Shown here piece by piece: positions 26,452-35,578 of a stretch of DNA of 64,000 nucleotides. The notes below the pieces were generated by a model. The model was not told the origin of the DNA and ran no database searches. It worked only from the letters and a program-made list of their open reading frames with translations. Made by a program: the position numbers and the translations under genes. Source of the DNA: Jiella flava (GTDB taxonomy: Bacteria; Pseudomonadota; Alphaproteobacteria; Rhizobiales; Rhizobiaceae); assembly GCF_017349315.1 (NCBI RefSeq), contig NZ_JAFMPP010000001.1, positions 434,001 through 498,000 on the forward strand, written 5' to 3'. How positions within the stretch are numbered: the stretch's first letter is position 1; each line of letters begins with the position of its first letter.

Positions 26452-26505
26452 TAAAGCATGATCCGGAAAAGTGGGAACCGGTTTTCCGACAGGATCATGC
26501 GCTGA
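26452..26505. repeat. rhizobial palindromic repeat, second family
   Basis: GCATGATCC at 26456 and GGATCATGC ending at 26500 enclose GGAAAAGTGGGAACCGGTTTTCC, a nested second stem. Very similar dispersed palindromes are common in rhizobial genomes. It lies between rpmI and rplT, where it may stabilise or process the mRNA. Confidence 0.75.
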
Positions 26506-26560
26506 AACGATCGCGGGGGGGACGGCGGCTCGATTGGAGTGCGTCCCGCATGTGCGCCGC

Positions 26561-26761
26561 TCAGCGGTCGTAGGGCATGTAGGTCTTGACGATCCGCTCG
26601 TCGGGCTTCGACAAAATCATCGTGCCGCGTGCATCGCGAATGAAGTCGTTGGAGCGTTTGATCATGCCGTGGCGTTTGCCGGCCGGCTGCGCCTTGACGT
26701 GGCCGTTGGCGGTCATGCGGAAGCGCTTCTTGGCGCTCGACTTGGTCTTCATCTTGGGCAT
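26561..26761 (-). CDS. rpmI: 50S ribosomal protein L35
   Basis: This 66-residue basic protein of the large subunit begins [17 protein letters not shown] and contains '[18 protein letters not shown]' near residue 20, as expected. It is the first gene of the rpmI-rplT unit and lies divergent from trpS across 316 bases. Confidence 0.97.
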   Translation of the reverse strand: MPKMKTKSSAKKRFRMTANGHVKAQPAGKRHGMIKRSNDFIRDARGTMILSKPDERIVKTYMPYDR

Positions 26762-27077
26762 TTTGCTCTCCTGATTAAGAGGATCGCGACGCCCGGAGCG
26801 GTCGCAAGCCTTGCAAAGGCCCTGCGCCGTCCTGCCTTCATTGAAGGAATGTCGCGAACAGCATTTAGAACCGCCACGGCATGCCCTGCCGGCCGGCTCT
26901 CTGAACGGGGCGTCTCATACGCGAGCGGCGGGAAATGCGCAAGGCCTCAATCGCGGCGGCGAGCGACGTGCCGCTTGTAGAAGCCGGCCCTGTCTTGAGA
27001 CCGCCGGCCGCTTGATCGCGCCCGCGCCGTCCGCCATAAGGCGCGGCAATTCCTAAAGTGTCCTCGGAGCCGCCAGC
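26762..27077. other. 316-base divergent gap, rpmI / trpS
   Basis: No gene seen. The stretch should contain the rpmI promoter on the minus strand and the trpS promoter on the plus strand. No infC remnant was recognised. Confidence 0.4.
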
Positions 27078-28142
27078 ATGAGCGATTTCGCCCCCCGCGT
27101 CTTTTCCGGCGTGCAGCCGACCGGAAACCTGCATCTCGGCAACTATCTCGGCGCGATCCGCAAATTTGTCGCCCTGCAGGAAAGCCAGGACTGTCTCTAT
27201 TGCGTGGTCGACCTGCATTCGATCACCGCGCAGCTCGTCCATGACGATCTGAAAGGCCAGATCCGCTCGATCACCGCCGCCTTCCTCGCCGCCGGCATCG
27301 ATCCGAAGCGCCACATCGTCTTCAATCAGAGCCGGGTCGCGGCCCATGCCGAGCTCGCTTGGATCTTCAACTGCGTCGCCCGCATCGGCTGGATGAACCG
27401 GATGACCCAGTTCAAGGAAAAGGCCGGCAAAGACCGCGAAAACGCCTCCCTCGGCCTCCTGGCCTATCCAAGTCTGATGGCCGCCGACATCCTGCTTTAT
27501 CGCGCCACCCATGTTCCCGTCGGCGACGATCAGAAGCAGCATCTGGAGCTGACCCGCGACATCGCCATCAAGTTCAACAACGACTTCTCGCCGCGCATCG
27601 CCGCGGCCGGCCTCGGCACGCCGATCCAGATGGGCGAGGAGACGGTGAATGGCTACTTCCCGATCACCGAGCCGCTGATCGAAGGGGAGGCGACCCGGGT
27701 GATGAGCTTGAAGGACGGCGCCAAGAAAATGTCGAAGTCGGATCCCTCCGACCTGTCGCGCATCAACCTGACCGACGACGCCGAGCAGATCGCCCGCAAG
27801 ATCAAGAAGGCGAAGACCGATCCGGACGCCTTGCCCTCGGAGGTCAAAGGCCTTGAAGGCCGCGCCGAGGCGGACAATCTCGTCGGCATCTTCGCGGCGC
27901 TGGCCGGCCAGAGCAAAGCGGCGGTGCTGAAGGATTTCGGCGGCAAGCCGTTCTCCGAGTTCAAGCCGGCGCTGGCCGAACTGGCGGTCACGGTGCTGGA
28001 GCCGATCACCGCCGAAATGCGGCGGCTCACCGACGATCCTGCCCATATCGACGCCGTTTTGAAGGATGGCGGCGAGCGCGCCGGGGCGATCGCCGAAAAG
28101 ACGATGCGCGACGTCAAGGAGATCGTCGGCTTTCTGCAATAG
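27078..28142 (+). CDS. trpS: tryptophan-tRNA ligase
   Basis: This 354-residue class I synthetase charges tRNA-Trp. The HIGH-equivalent is [12 protein letters not shown] near residues 14-25 and the KMSKS motif is [10 protein letters not shown] near 217. Length is normal for an alphaproteobacterial TrpS. It is monocistronic or heads the long plus-strand housekeeping block. In many relatives trpS follows murJ; here murJ is 14 kb away on the other strand. Confidence 0.95.
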   Translation: MSDFAPRVFSGVQPTGNLHLGNYLGAIRKFVALQESQDCLYCVVDLHSITAQLVHDDLKGQIRSITAAFLAAGIDPKRHIVFNQSRVAAHAELAWIFNCVARIGWMNRMTQFKEKAGKDRENASLGLLAYPSLMAADILLYRATHVPVGDDQKQHLELTRDIAIKFNNDFSPRIAAAGLGTPIQMGEETVNGYFPITEPLIEGEATRVMSLKDGAKKMSKSDPSDLSRINLTDDAEQIARKIKKAKTDPDALPSEVKGLEGRAEADNLVGIFAALAGQSKAAVLKDFGGKPFSEFKPALAELAVTVLEPITAEMRRLTDDPAHIDAVLKDGGERAGAIAEKTMRDVKEIVGFLQ

Positions 28143-28165
28143 CCGGGCCGAAGGCCGCGACCGAG

Positions 28166-28188
28166 CGCCCGCGCCGCCACCGCGGGCG
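28166..28188 (+). terminator. GC-rich hairpin after trpS
   Basis: CGCCCGCG (28166-28173) pairs with CGCGGGCG (28181-28188) around 7 bases. A T-rich tail is weak (TCTTG), so termination may be inefficient. It lies 24 bases after the trpS stop. Confidence 0.4.
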
Positions 28189-28290
28189 TCTTGACTCAAA
28201 AGGCCTTGATCGAACGGATTTTCTGAAACCGGATGCAGTTGCGAAACGGGCCGCCTTGCCGCGGTCGTTCTCTGCAGCCATTTTACCGTC

Positions 28291-28782
28291 ATGGTTTCGA
28301 AACGACTCGGCCGCGACGCAGGCGGCAAACGAAAATTTCTGGCGATCATCGACGGCACCCCCGAATGCACCCGGGCGGCCTCCTATGCCGGCTATCGCGC
28401 CAAGGCGAGCGGCGGCGGCGCGGTGCTGCTCTATGTGATCGAGCCGGGCGACTTCCAGCATTGGCTCGGCGTCGAGAAGCTGATGCGCGCCGAGGCCGAG
28501 GAAGAGGCCGAGAACAGCCTCGCCAAAGTCGCCGAGGAACTGCGCGAGGTGATCGGTATCGAGCCGGAAACGGTCATCCGCGAGGGCAAGATCATCGAAG
28601 AGATCCACGCCCAGATCGAGGCCGATCGCGAAATCGCGATTCTCGTTCTGGCCGCCGGTGAAGCCGGCGAGGGACCGGGGCCGCTGGTCTCCTCCGTCGC
28701 CGGCAAGGGCGCGGCCTTTCCGATTCCCGTCACCATCGTGCCGGCCTCGCTGACCGACGACGAAATCATCAGCTTGTGCTGA
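28291..28782 (+). CDS. universal stress protein, UspA family
   Basis: This 163-residue protein has the Usp alpha/beta fold: the strand KFLAIIDGTPECTRAA near residue 15 and 'ADREIAILVLAAGEAG' near 112. The nucleotide-binding G-x2-G-x9-G pattern is not clear, so it may be an ATP-independent member. The ATG at 28291 begins with a basic leader. It occurs in the conserved order trpS-usp-nfuA, and its partners suggest a link to translation or Fe-S stress, but that is context only. Confidence 0.85.
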   Translation: MVSKRLGRDAGGKRKFLAIIDGTPECTRAASYAGYRAKASGGGAVLLYVIEPGDFQHWLGVEKLMRAEAEEEAENSLAKVAEELREVIGIEPETVIREGKIIEEIHAQIEADREIAILVLAAGEAGEGPGPLVSSVAGKGAAFPIPVTIVPASLTDDEIISLC

Positions 28783-28975
28783 ACACCGCAGCGATGCGCT
28801 GGCCGCCGAGCAACGGCTGACCAGCCCCCTCTCCCGCGCACGGGCGCGAGCTGCGGCGATGGAAATGGCCGGCGCGCGCGCCCATTTCTTGTAAGGGTCG
28901 CGGCGAAGCGATACCCTTGACGACATTCCACCAAGATGACCCGCTGCCAAGGGCAGCCGGCCAGAGGCGAAGTTC

Positions 28976-29548
28976 ATGTTCATCCAGACCGAAGTCACAC
29001 CCAATCCCGCGACGCTGAAGTTCCTGCCTGGCCGGGTTTTGATCGAAAGCGGCACGGAAGAGTTTTCCGACCGGGACGAGGCCGAGGCGCGCTCGCCGCT
29101 GGCGGCCAAGCTGATGGCAATCCCGGACGTCGCCGGCGTGTTCTTCGGCTTCGACTTTGTGACCGTGACCAAGCGCACCGGCGAATGGCAGCATCTGAAA
29201 CCGGCGGTTCTCGCGACCCTGATGGAGCACTTCATGGCCGACGAGCCGGTGATGGCCGCCAATGGCGGTCCGGCAGCCACGAGCGGCGAGGAGTTCTTCT
29301 CCCAAGCCGACGAGCAGACCGTCGCGACCATCAAGGAACTGCTCGAGACACGCGTGCGCCCGGCCGTCGCCCAGGATGGCGGCGACATCACCTTCCGCGG
29401 CTTCAAGGACGGCACGGTCTATCTCAACATGCGCGGCGCCTGCGCCGGATGCCCCTCGTCGACGGCGACGCTGAAGCACGGCATCCAAAATCTCCTGCGC
29501 CATTTCGTGCCCGAGGTAGAGGCGGTCGAGGCCGTCGAGGCGGCGTGA
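28976..29548 (+). CDS. nfuA: NfuA-type Fe-S cluster carrier
   Basis: This 190-residue carrier delivers [4Fe-4S] clusters to enzymes such as aconitase, MiaB and sulfite reductase. The N-terminal Nfu_N domain (MFIQTEVTPNPATLKFLPG) is followed by the NifU-like domain with the cluster-binding C-x2-C, 'GACAGCPSS' near residue 160. AGAGGCGAAG lies before the ATG. The C-terminus ends in Glu/Val/Ala repeats. It resembles the eukaryotic NFU1 layout more than E. coli NfuA, the usual form in alphaproteobacteria. Confidence 0.94.
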   Translation: MFIQTEVTPNPATLKFLPGRVLIESGTEEFSDRDEAEARSPLAAKLMAIPDVAGVFFGFDFVTVTKRTGEWQHLKPAVLATLMEHFMADEPVMAANGGPAATSGEEFFSQADEQTVATIKELLETRVRPAVAQDGGDITFRGFKDGTVYLNMRGACAGCPSSTATLKHGIQNLLRHFVPEVEAVEAVEAA

Positions 29549-29582
29549 TGGTCGATAGAGCTTGCAGCCCTCGGTCGATCAG

Positions 29583-29882
29583 ATGATGGTATCTGATGGC
29601 GGGCAGCGCAAAGGATCATCCGATAAAGATTCCAATAGCCCCGCAGCCGAGGGCCACTTGAACGATCTCGTCAGCCGGGCTGTGGCCGGAGAAGATATCG
29701 TCCTGACACGCGATGGCGCGGTCGTCGTTCGTCTTTCGCCGATTGAGCGCGAGGAAAAGCGCGCTCTTTTCTTCGCTGGCATCGCAGCCTTGCAAGAAGA
29801 AGTGCGAGCGACGGCATGGCCCGGCCCCCGCGCGGCGCGGAGCCAGGATTTTCTCTATAACGACGACGGCCTGCCCGGTTGA
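29583..29882 (+). CDS. Phd/YefM-like antitoxin, orphaned
   Basis: This roughly 99-residue protein has the core of Phd/YefM or VapB antitoxins: 'AEGHLNDLVSRAVAGEDIVLTRDGAVVVRLSPI' near residues 22-54. The N-terminal strand that usually opens the family (NIxEAK) is replaced by a polar Ser/Gly-rich stretch, so the repressor half may be damaged. The C-terminal tail fits VapB proteins that bind VapC. The start is uncertain (ATG 29583 or 29586, TTG 29562). The partner toxin is reduced to 16 codons overlapping its stop, so this is probably a relic or a stand-alone antitoxin. Confidence 0.6.
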   Translation: MMVSDGGQRKGSSDKDSNSPAAEGHLNDLVSRAVAGEDIVLTRDGAVVVRLSPIEREEKRALFFAGIAALQEEVRATAWPGPRAARSQDFLYNDDGLPG

Positions 29883-29929
29883 TCGTGCTCGACACTTCGG
29901 CCCTGATGGGCTGGGCAAAGCGCCTCTGA
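29879..29929 (+). pseudogene. truncated VapC (PIN-domain) toxin remnant
   Basis: A TTG at 29879, overlapping the antitoxin stop as TTGA, opens a 16-residue frame, LIVLDTSALMGWAKRL, then a TGA. The first ten residues are the classic N-terminus of VapC toxins, including the first PIN-domain Asp (VLDTSAL). The remaining 110 or so residues are missing; tsaB begins 39 bases later. The spacing and overlap are those of an intact vapBC operon, so this is best explained as a toxin gene deleted from its 3' side. Confidence 0.7.
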
Positions 29930-29967
29930 CCGCCGCGATCCCAAGGCTTTCCATTTGAAATCGCCCC

Positions 29968-30693
29968 ATGCCCTCGCTGATCCTCGCCATTGACACGGCC
30001 TTTTCCCGCTGCACCGCCGCGCTGTTTGATCCGCGCGGCGACGGGCGGCTGTTGGCGGCGGCCGAGCCGGAGATTGGCAAGGGCCATGCCGAGCGGCTGA
30101 CGGGGGTGATCGACAGCGTCTTGGCCGAGGCCGGTGTGGCTTACGGCGATCTTGCCCGCATTGTCGTGACGACCGGGCCCGGGTCCTTTACCGGCGTTCG
30201 CGTCGGCGTCGCCGCCGCCAGGGGGCTGGCCCTCGCGCTTGCCGTCCCGGCGATCGGCGTCTCGACACTCGACGCGCTGGCGGCGTGTGCCCTTGGCGGA
30301 TCCAAGGCTCAAAACCCGGCCGCGCCGGTGCTCGCCGTTCTCGATGCGCGCCGCGACGAGGTCTATGCCGCGCTCTATGCCGCAGACGGCGCGATGATCA
30401 GCGCAGCGGCGGCCCTCGCACCGGAAGCATTGGGCGATGTCGTCGCCGCCTGCCCGGCCGCAACGCCGCTCATCCTCGTCGGCACGGGCGCAAAGATCGC
30501 CGCCGACCAACTCGCCGCCCGACCAACGACGATCGAGCAGGACAGCGACCGTATCGATCCGGAAACGCTTGCCCGGCTTGGCGCCACGACCATCCCCGGC
30601 GAGCCGCCGCGGCCGCTTTATCTGCGCGGCGCCGATGCCAAGCCCTCGTCGATGCGCTCGTTGCGTGCGGTATCCATAGAAAGCATTCCCTAA
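29968..30693 (+). CDS. tsaB: tRNA t6A37 threonylcarbamoyladenosine biosynthesis protein TsaB
   Basis: This 241-residue member of the ASKHA fold scaffolds TsaD in making t6A at position 37 of ANN-reading tRNAs. The family marks are 'LILAIDTAFSRCTAALF' at the N-terminus, 'GHAERLTGVIDSVL' near residue 40 and 'VVTTGPGSFTGVRVGVAAARGLALAL' near residue 66. Length is normal. It is followed by rimI, its most common neighbour; tsaD and tsaE are outside the window. Confidence 0.93.
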   Translation: MPSLILAIDTAFSRCTAALFDPRGDGRLLAAAEPEIGKGHAERLTGVIDSVLAEAGVAYGDLARIVVTTGPGSFTGVRVGVAAARGLALALAVPAIGVSTLDALAACALGGSKAQNPAAPVLAVLDARRDEVYAALYAADGAMISAAAALAPEALGDVVAACPAATPLILVGTGAKIAADQLAARPTTIEQDSDRIDPETLARLGATTIPGEPPRPLYLRGADAKPSSMRSLRAVSIESIP

Positions 30694-30813
30694 TGCGCTT
30701 CGGCGTAGCATAGAGTGGAATGCCCTTCGCGTGTCGCCAAGGAGAATTCGCAAGCAACGCGAATAATTTCGGCCGCAGCGGCATGCGTAGGAATGCGGGG
30801 GAGAGTGACGCAC

Positions 30814-31338
30814 ATGTACTGGCTGTTGCCTTGGGTCTGGACGACGAGTTGGATGGAGGGCTTTCTCGGCCAGGGGGAGACCATCGCCTTGGACCTCACC
30901 GACGAGGATCTGGATGCCGCCGCCGAGCTGCATAGCGAGGCCTTCGACCAGCCCTGGTCCGGAGACGAGCTCGGCACGCTTCTCGCCCAGCGCGGCAGCT
31001 TCGGCTATGTCGTCCACAAGATCGGCGTGGCGCGCAGCGAGCCCCTCGGCTTCGTCCTCGCCCGCAACATCGCCGGGGAAGCCGAGATCCTCACCATCAC
31101 CGTGTCACGCCGCTACCGCCGCGGCGGTCTCGGCCGGATGCTGATGGATCAGGTGCTGCAAAAGCTCCATGCCGACCGGGCCGAGTCGCTGTTTCTCGAG
31201 GTCGACGAGGAGAACGAAGCGGCGTTGAGGCTTTACAAGCGGCTGCGTTTCGAGGAAGTGGGACGGCGCCCCGCCTATTACTGTCATCCGGACGGCCGGC
31301 GGACCAGTGCCCTGACCTTGAAACGGAGCCTGGCCTGA
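30814..31338 (+). CDS. rimI: ribosomal-protein-alanine N-acetyltransferase RimI-like (GNAT)
   Basis: This 174-residue GNAT enzyme acetylates the N-terminus of S18 or similar targets with acetyl-CoA. The acetyl-CoA motif is 'ILTITVSRRYRRGGLGRMLMDQVL' near residues 90-113, and the C-terminal motif 'LEVDEENEAALRLYKRLRFEEVGRRPAYY' near 130, with the Asn-x-x-A-x-x-x-Y pattern of RimI. The ATG at 30814 has GGGGAGAG upstream. About 25 hydrophobic, Trp-rich residues (MYWLLPWVWTTSW) precede the fold, which is unusual; a later start at the next Met is possible. In many relatives fur follows; it is absent here. Confidence 0.88.
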   Translation: MYWLLPWVWTTSWMEGFLGQGETIALDLTDEDLDAAAELHSEAFDQPWSGDELGTLLAQRGSFGYVVHKIGVARSEPLGFVLARNIAGEAEILTITVSRRYRRGGLGRMLMDQVLQKLHADRAESLFLEVDEENEAALRLYKRLRFEEVGRRPAYYCHPDGRRTSALTLKRSLA

Positions 31339-31424
31339 CGCGGCGAGGCGCCGTCCCGCCCCTGTCGAGCTGCCGCCGTCATGACCGCACGCCTTCGCCT
31401 CTCCCTTGCAGAGACCGAACGATC

Positions 31425-32216
31425 ATGATCGCCCGGGCGCGCGTTGCAGTCGTCGCGACATCTCTCGTCCTGATGACGCTGGTGCTCTGGCCGTTGCAGG
31501 CGCTCGCCATGTGGCGAGGCTGGCCGCTGCAACGCAAGCTGCCGCATCTTTGGCACGTGATCGCCTGCCACATCGCCGGCCTCAAAGTGCATGTGAAAGG
31601 CCGGCCGGCCAGCGAGCGCCCCTTGCTGCTCGTCTCCAATCACCAGTCCTGGTCGGACATCATGGTGCTCGGACGGGTGATGCCGCTCTCCTTCATCGCC
31701 AAGGCCGAGGTGCGCGACTGGCCGGCCTTCGGCCTCCTGGCCAAGCTGCAGCGCACGGTCTTCGTCGAGCGCGAGGCGCGGCGGCGCACCGGCCATCAAG
31801 CCTCGGCGATTGCCGATCGTTTGTCTGAGGGCGATGCGATGGTGCTCTTTGCCGAAGGCACGACCTCCGACGGCAACGAGGTGCTGCCGTTCAAGACCGC
31901 GCTGTTCGGCGCGGCGCAAATGGCGCTGCGCGATAGCACATCCGGCTCGGTTCAGGTTCAGCCCGTTGCCATCGCTTATACCCATGCAAGCGGCCTGCCA
32001 CTCGGCCGCTTTTTCCGCCCCCTCGCCGCCTGGCCCGGCGACGTCGAACTTGGCCCGCATCTCCTCGGCTTTCTGAAAGAGGGCGCGATCGACGCGACGG
32101 TCGCCTTTGGCGAGCCGCTGACTTTTACCGAAAGCTCCAGCCGCAAGGCCATGGCCCGCGACGCGGAAGACAGCGTCCGCAGGCTGCTCGCCGACAGTCT
32201 CGCCGGACGCGATTGA
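31425..32216 (+). CDS. 1-acylglycerol-3-phosphate O-acyltransferase family (PlsC/OlsA)
   Basis: This 263-residue membrane-associated acyltransferase shows the catalytic NHxxxxD (NHQSWSD) near residues 69-75 and the acceptor-binding 'FAEGTTSDG' near 142. An N-terminal membrane helix spans about residues 7-27. It makes phosphatidic acid or, as in rhizobial OlsA, acylates lyso-ornithine lipid. An OlsB-like gene is present at 51050, so OlsA function is possible, though homologues in this position are usually called PlsC. The gene stands between rimI and miaB. Confidence 0.88.
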   Translation: MIARARVAVVATSLVLMTLVLWPLQALAMWRGWPLQRKLPHLWHVIACHIAGLKVHVKGRPASERPLLLVSNHQSWSDIMVLGRVMPLSFIAKAEVRDWPAFGLLAKLQRTVFVEREARRRTGHQASAIADRLSEGDAMVLFAEGTTSDGNEVLPFKTALFGAAQMALRDSTSGSVQVQPVAIAYTHASGLPLGRFFRPLAAWPGDVELGPHLLGFLKEGAIDATVAFGEPLTFTESSSRKAMARDAEDSVRRLLADSLAGRD

Positions 32217-32360
32217 CACGATGCGAAAGACGCAGGTCCCGCTTGCGCTCAGTCACGATGCCGTCGATATAGGAAGATAAGAATGGCGCCGAACGGGACC
32301 AATCGGCGCCGTCACAGCGACCAATGACACCTCGAGACGAAAGCCTGACCTGAAGGGCGC

Positions 32361-33776
32361 ATGAGCGATATCAGCCAAGCCAGACTGACGCCGACGACGC
32401 GAGCCGGTTCACGCAAGGTCTTTATCAAGACATATGGCTGCCAGATGAACGTCTATGATTCCCAGCGCATGGGCGATGCGCTGGCGAATGGCGGCTATGT
32501 GGCGACGGAGACCATGGAGGATGCCGATCTGATCCTCCTCAACACCTGCCATATCCGGGAAAAGGCCGCGGAAAAGATCTATTCCGAGCTCGGCCGCATC
32601 CGCGATATGAAGGCCGAGCGGGCGTTGGAAGGCCGCGACATGCGCGTCGCCGTCGCCGGCTGCGTCGCCCAGGCCGAGGGCGAGGAAATCATCGCCCGGG
32701 CGCCGGTGGTCGATCTCGTCATCGGGCCGCAGACCTATCATCGCCTGCCCGAGGCTTTGGCACGCGTCGACAAGGGCGAGCGGGTGATCGAGACCGACTA
32801 CGCGGTCGAGGACAAGTTCGAGCATCTGCCGAGGGCAGCCAAGAAGGACATCCGGGCGCGCGGCGTCACCGCCTTTTTGACCGTGCAGGAAGGCTGCGAC
32901 AAGTTCTGCACCTTCTGCGTCGTGCCCTATACGCGGGGAGCGGAAGTCTCGCGGCCCTTCGCCCAGATCCTCGACGAGGCACGGCAACTCGCCGAAGCCG
33001 GCGTGCGCGAGGTGACGCTGCTCGGCCAGAACGTCAATGCCTGGCATGGCAAGGACCCCACGGGAAAGTCGATCGGCCTCGGCGGACTGCTGTTCGCGCT
33101 TGCCGAGATCCCCGGCCTGAAGCGGCTTCGCTACACCACCTCGCATCCGCGCGACATGGACGACGCGCTGATCGCCGCCCATCGCGATCTGCCGGCGCTG
33201 ATGCCCTATCTGCATCTGCCGGTGCAGTCCGGCTCCGATGCGATTTTGAAGGCGATGAACCGTCGCCACAGCGCGGCTGACTATCTGCGGCTGATCGATC
33301 GCATCCGCACGGCACGGTCGGATATCGCGTTGTCGGGCGACTTCATCGTCGGCTTTCCCGGCGAGAGCGAGGCCGATTTCGAGGCAACGATGCAACTGGT
33401 CTCGGATGTGGACTACGCCTCGGCCTTCTCGTTCAAATATTCGGCACGGCCCGGCACACCGGGCGCGGCGCTTTCCGACCATGTCAGCGAGGCGGTGAAA
33501 AGCGAGCGCCTGGCCCGGCTGCAGGCGCTGCTGCGCCGGCAGCAACAGGCGTTTTCCGAGAGCCTCGTCGGCCAGAGCTTGAGCGTCCTGATTGAGAAGC
33601 CCGGCCGCCGCCCCGGCCAGATCGTCGGCCGCTCGCCCTATCTGCAGCCGGTGGTGATGCGCCAGGGCGTCGGCGCGATCGGCGACATCGTCACGGTCGA
33701 GATTGCCAATTCCGTCGCCAACTCGCTGATCGCGGAGGGCGCGATGCACCTCGAACCCACCGGAATGGTCGCATGA
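32361..33776 (+). CDS. miaB: tRNA-2-methylthio-N6-dimethylallyladenosine synthase
   Basis: This 471-residue radical-SAM methylthiotransferase modifies i6A37 to ms2i6A. The N-terminal UPF0004 domain has cysteines in KTYGCQMN and '[10 protein letters not shown]'; the radical-SAM motif CxxxCxxC is 'CDKFCTFC' near residue 178; a TRAM RNA-binding domain ends the protein ('[11 protein letters not shown]'). Two [4Fe-4S] clusters are expected. GAAGGG precedes the ATG. Its stop overlaps the ybeZ start (ATGA). It is a likely client of NfuA, encoded upstream. Confidence 0.96.
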   Translation: MSDISQARLTPTTRAGSRKVFIKTYGCQMNVYDSQRMGDALANGGYVATETMEDADLILLNTCHIREKAAEKIYSELGRIRDMKAERALEGRDMRVAVAGCVAQAEGEEIIARAPVVDLVIGPQTYHRLPEALARVDKGERVIETDYAVEDKFEHLPRAAKKDIRARGVTAFLTVQEGCDKFCTFCVVPYTRGAEVSRPFAQILDEARQLAEAGVREVTLLGQNVNAWHGKDPTGKSIGLGGLLFALAEIPGLKRLRYTTSHPRDMDDALIAAHRDLPALMPYLHLPVQSGSDAILKAMNRRHSAADYLRLIDRIRTARSDIALSGDFIVGFPGESEADFEATMQLVSDVDYASAFSFKYSARPGTPGAALSDHVSEAVKSERLARLQALLRRQQQAFSESLVGQSLSVLIEKPGRRPGQIVGRSPYLQPVVMRQGVGAIGDIVTVEIANSVANSLIAEGAMHLEPTGMVA

Positions 33777-34819
33777 AGCCGACGCGTGGCGTGACACCCG
33801 CATCCGGCGCCTCCGACATGGCGCACATTGTCCTGACCTTCGAGGACAATCGCCTGGCAAGCGCTCTCTTCGGTCAGTTCGACGAGCACCTGGCGTTGCT
33901 TGAGCAAAAGCTCGGCATCGACGCCCGGGCGCGGGGCAACAAGGTCGAGATTCGCGGTGAAGCAGGCGTCGTCGAACAGGCGAGGCGCGCCCTTGATCAT
34001 CTCTACGAGCGTCTGCAGGGCGGCAGCGAAATCGGCACCAAGGATGTCGACGGCGCGGTGCGCATGGCGATTGCCCAGGACGACCAGCTGTATCTGCCGA
34101 CCCTTGAGAAGAAGGGCCGCATGGCGCTGGCGCAGATTTCGACGCGCAAGAAGACCATCCATGCTCGCACCCCGACCCAGGACGCCTATATGCGGGCCCT
34201 CGACCGGGCTGAACTGGTCTTCGGCGTCGGCCCGGCCGGCACCGGCAAGACCTATCTCGCCGTCGCCCACGCCGCCCAGCTTCTGGAGCGCGGTCAGGTG
34301 GATCGCATCATCCTCACCCGGCCGGCGGTCGAAGCGGGCGAGCGGTTGGGCTTCCTGCCGGGCGACATGAAGGAAAAGGTCGATCCCTATCTCAGGCCGC
34401 TCTATGATGCGCTCTACGATATGATCCCGGCCGAAAAGGTCGAGCGGGCGCTGACGGCAGGGGCGATCGAGATCGCCCCCCTCGCCTTCATGCGCGGGCG
34501 CACGCTGGCCAACGCCGCCGTCATCCTCGACGAGGCGCAGAACACCACCTCGATGCAGATGAAGATGTTCCTGACCCGGCTCGGGGAAAACGCCCGCATG
34601 GCGGTGACCGGGGATCCCTCGCAGATCGATCTGCCGCCCGGCCAAAAGTCCGGCCTGGTCGAAGCGCTGCGGGTGCTCGAAGGAGTTTCCAACGTCGTCA
34701 CCGTCCGATTCGAGGCGAAGGATGTGGTGCGCCATGCCTTGGTTCAGGCGATCGTCGAAGCTTATGAGCGCGACGCCACCGAACAACGAAGCGCCGGCAG
34801 CCTGCCGCTCGATCGATAG
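33773..34819 (+). CDS. ybeZ: PhoH-family RNA-associated ATPase (YbeZ)
   Basis: This 348-residue ATPase is the partner of the YbeY endoribonuclease in rRNA processing. An N-terminal KH-like part (about residues 30-90) precedes the PhoH domain with Walker A '[13 protein letters not shown]' near 150 and Walker B '[13 protein letters not shown]' near 247. The ATG overlaps miaB by ATGA, and ybeY follows after 103 bases. The first 15 residues are probably disordered. Confidence 0.94.
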   Translation: MKPTRGVTPASGASDMAHIVLTFEDNRLASALFGQFDEHLALLEQKLGIDARARGNKVEIRGEAGVVEQARRALDHLYERLQGGSEIGTKDVDGAVRMAIAQDDQLYLPTLEKKGRMALAQISTRKKTIHARTPTQDAYMRALDRAELVFGVGPAGTGKTYLAVAHAAQLLERGQVDRIILTRPAVEAGERLGFLPGDMKEKVDPYLRPLYDALYDMIPAEKVERALTAGAIEIAPLAFMRGRTLANAAVILDEAQNTTSMQMKMFLTRLGENARMAVTGDPSQIDLPPGQKSGLVEALRVLEGVSNVVTVRFEAKDVVRHALVQAIVEAYERDATEQRSAGSLPLDR

Positions 34820-34922
34820 CGCCGATGCCTGGATTTGAGGAGTGGGAGCGGCCTTTGTGCGGTCACGCGCACGCACGGCGCTGCAAGGATGACATGATCA
34901 GCCGACGAAAGATCCGTCTTTC

Positions 34923-35480
34923 ATGAGCGCCGAAGGCGACGTTTGCCTGGTGGGATCGGATCTGCCGGTCTCCCTACCGGGCTATCCCGATCTGACCCTC
35001 GCCATCGCCGTGGAATGTGAGGCGTGGGAGGCTGCATTTCCGCACGAGGCGCTGACGGCGTTGGCAGCAAAAGCCCTGGCGGCGGCGGCAAACCATCTCG
35101 ATCTGCCGGCGAGCCTGACCAGCGAGATCGCCGTCACCTTCGCCGACGACCGGACCGTTCAGGAGGCGAACCGCGACTGGCGCGATAAGGACAAGCCGAC
35201 GAATATTTTGTCCTTTCCGATGAGCCAGCTGGAAACCGGCGATCTGCCTGGCCCCTTGGCCGGCGATCTTTTGATCGCATTTGAGACCGTCGCCCGCGAG
35301 GCCGAGGCCGAGGCCAAGACGACCGGCGATCACCTCAGCCACCTGATCGTTCACGGCTTTCTGCATCTCCTCGGCTATGACCATCTTTCAAACGCCGACG
35401 CGGAAACAATGGAAGCCCACGAGGTGGCGATCCTGGCCGCCCTTGGCATTGCCGACCCTTATGGCGACGGGAATCAATGA
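34923..35480 (+). CDS. ybeY: endoribonuclease YbeY, rRNA maturation factor
   Basis: This 185-residue single-strand metallo-RNase matures 16S rRNA and takes part in ribosome quality control. The zinc motif H-x3-H-x5-H is 'HGFLHLLGYDH' near residue 143, preceded by 'LIVHG'. The conserved 'NRDWRDKDKPTNILSFP' is near residue 80. The N-terminus is about 20 residues longer than E. coli YbeY. It completes the conserved miaB-ybeZ-ybeY-corC order. Confidence 0.94.
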   Translation: MSAEGDVCLVGSDLPVSLPGYPDLTLAIAVECEAWEAAFPHEALTALAAKALAAAANHLDLPASLTSEIAVTFADDRTVQEANRDWRDKDKPTNILSFPMSQLETGDLPGPLAGDLLIAFETVAREAEAEAKTTGDHLSHLIVHGFLHLLGYDHLSNADAETMEAHEVAILAALGIADPYGDGNQ

Positions 35481-35578
35481 CGCTGCGGACGGGCAAGATT
35501 TCGCTCTCTTCGCGAACGATCTCGCATCCGCGACAACAATCCCCTATCTTGCAAGGCGCATGAACTTTGAGTGAGACG

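Noticed and set aside
26865-28370. 501-residue open frame antisense to trpS
   Set aside because: No family-like content, and trpS has HIGH and KMSKS motifs.
32409-33860. 483-residue open frame antisense to miaB
   Set aside because: Shadow of miaB, with no ribosome-binding site or domain.
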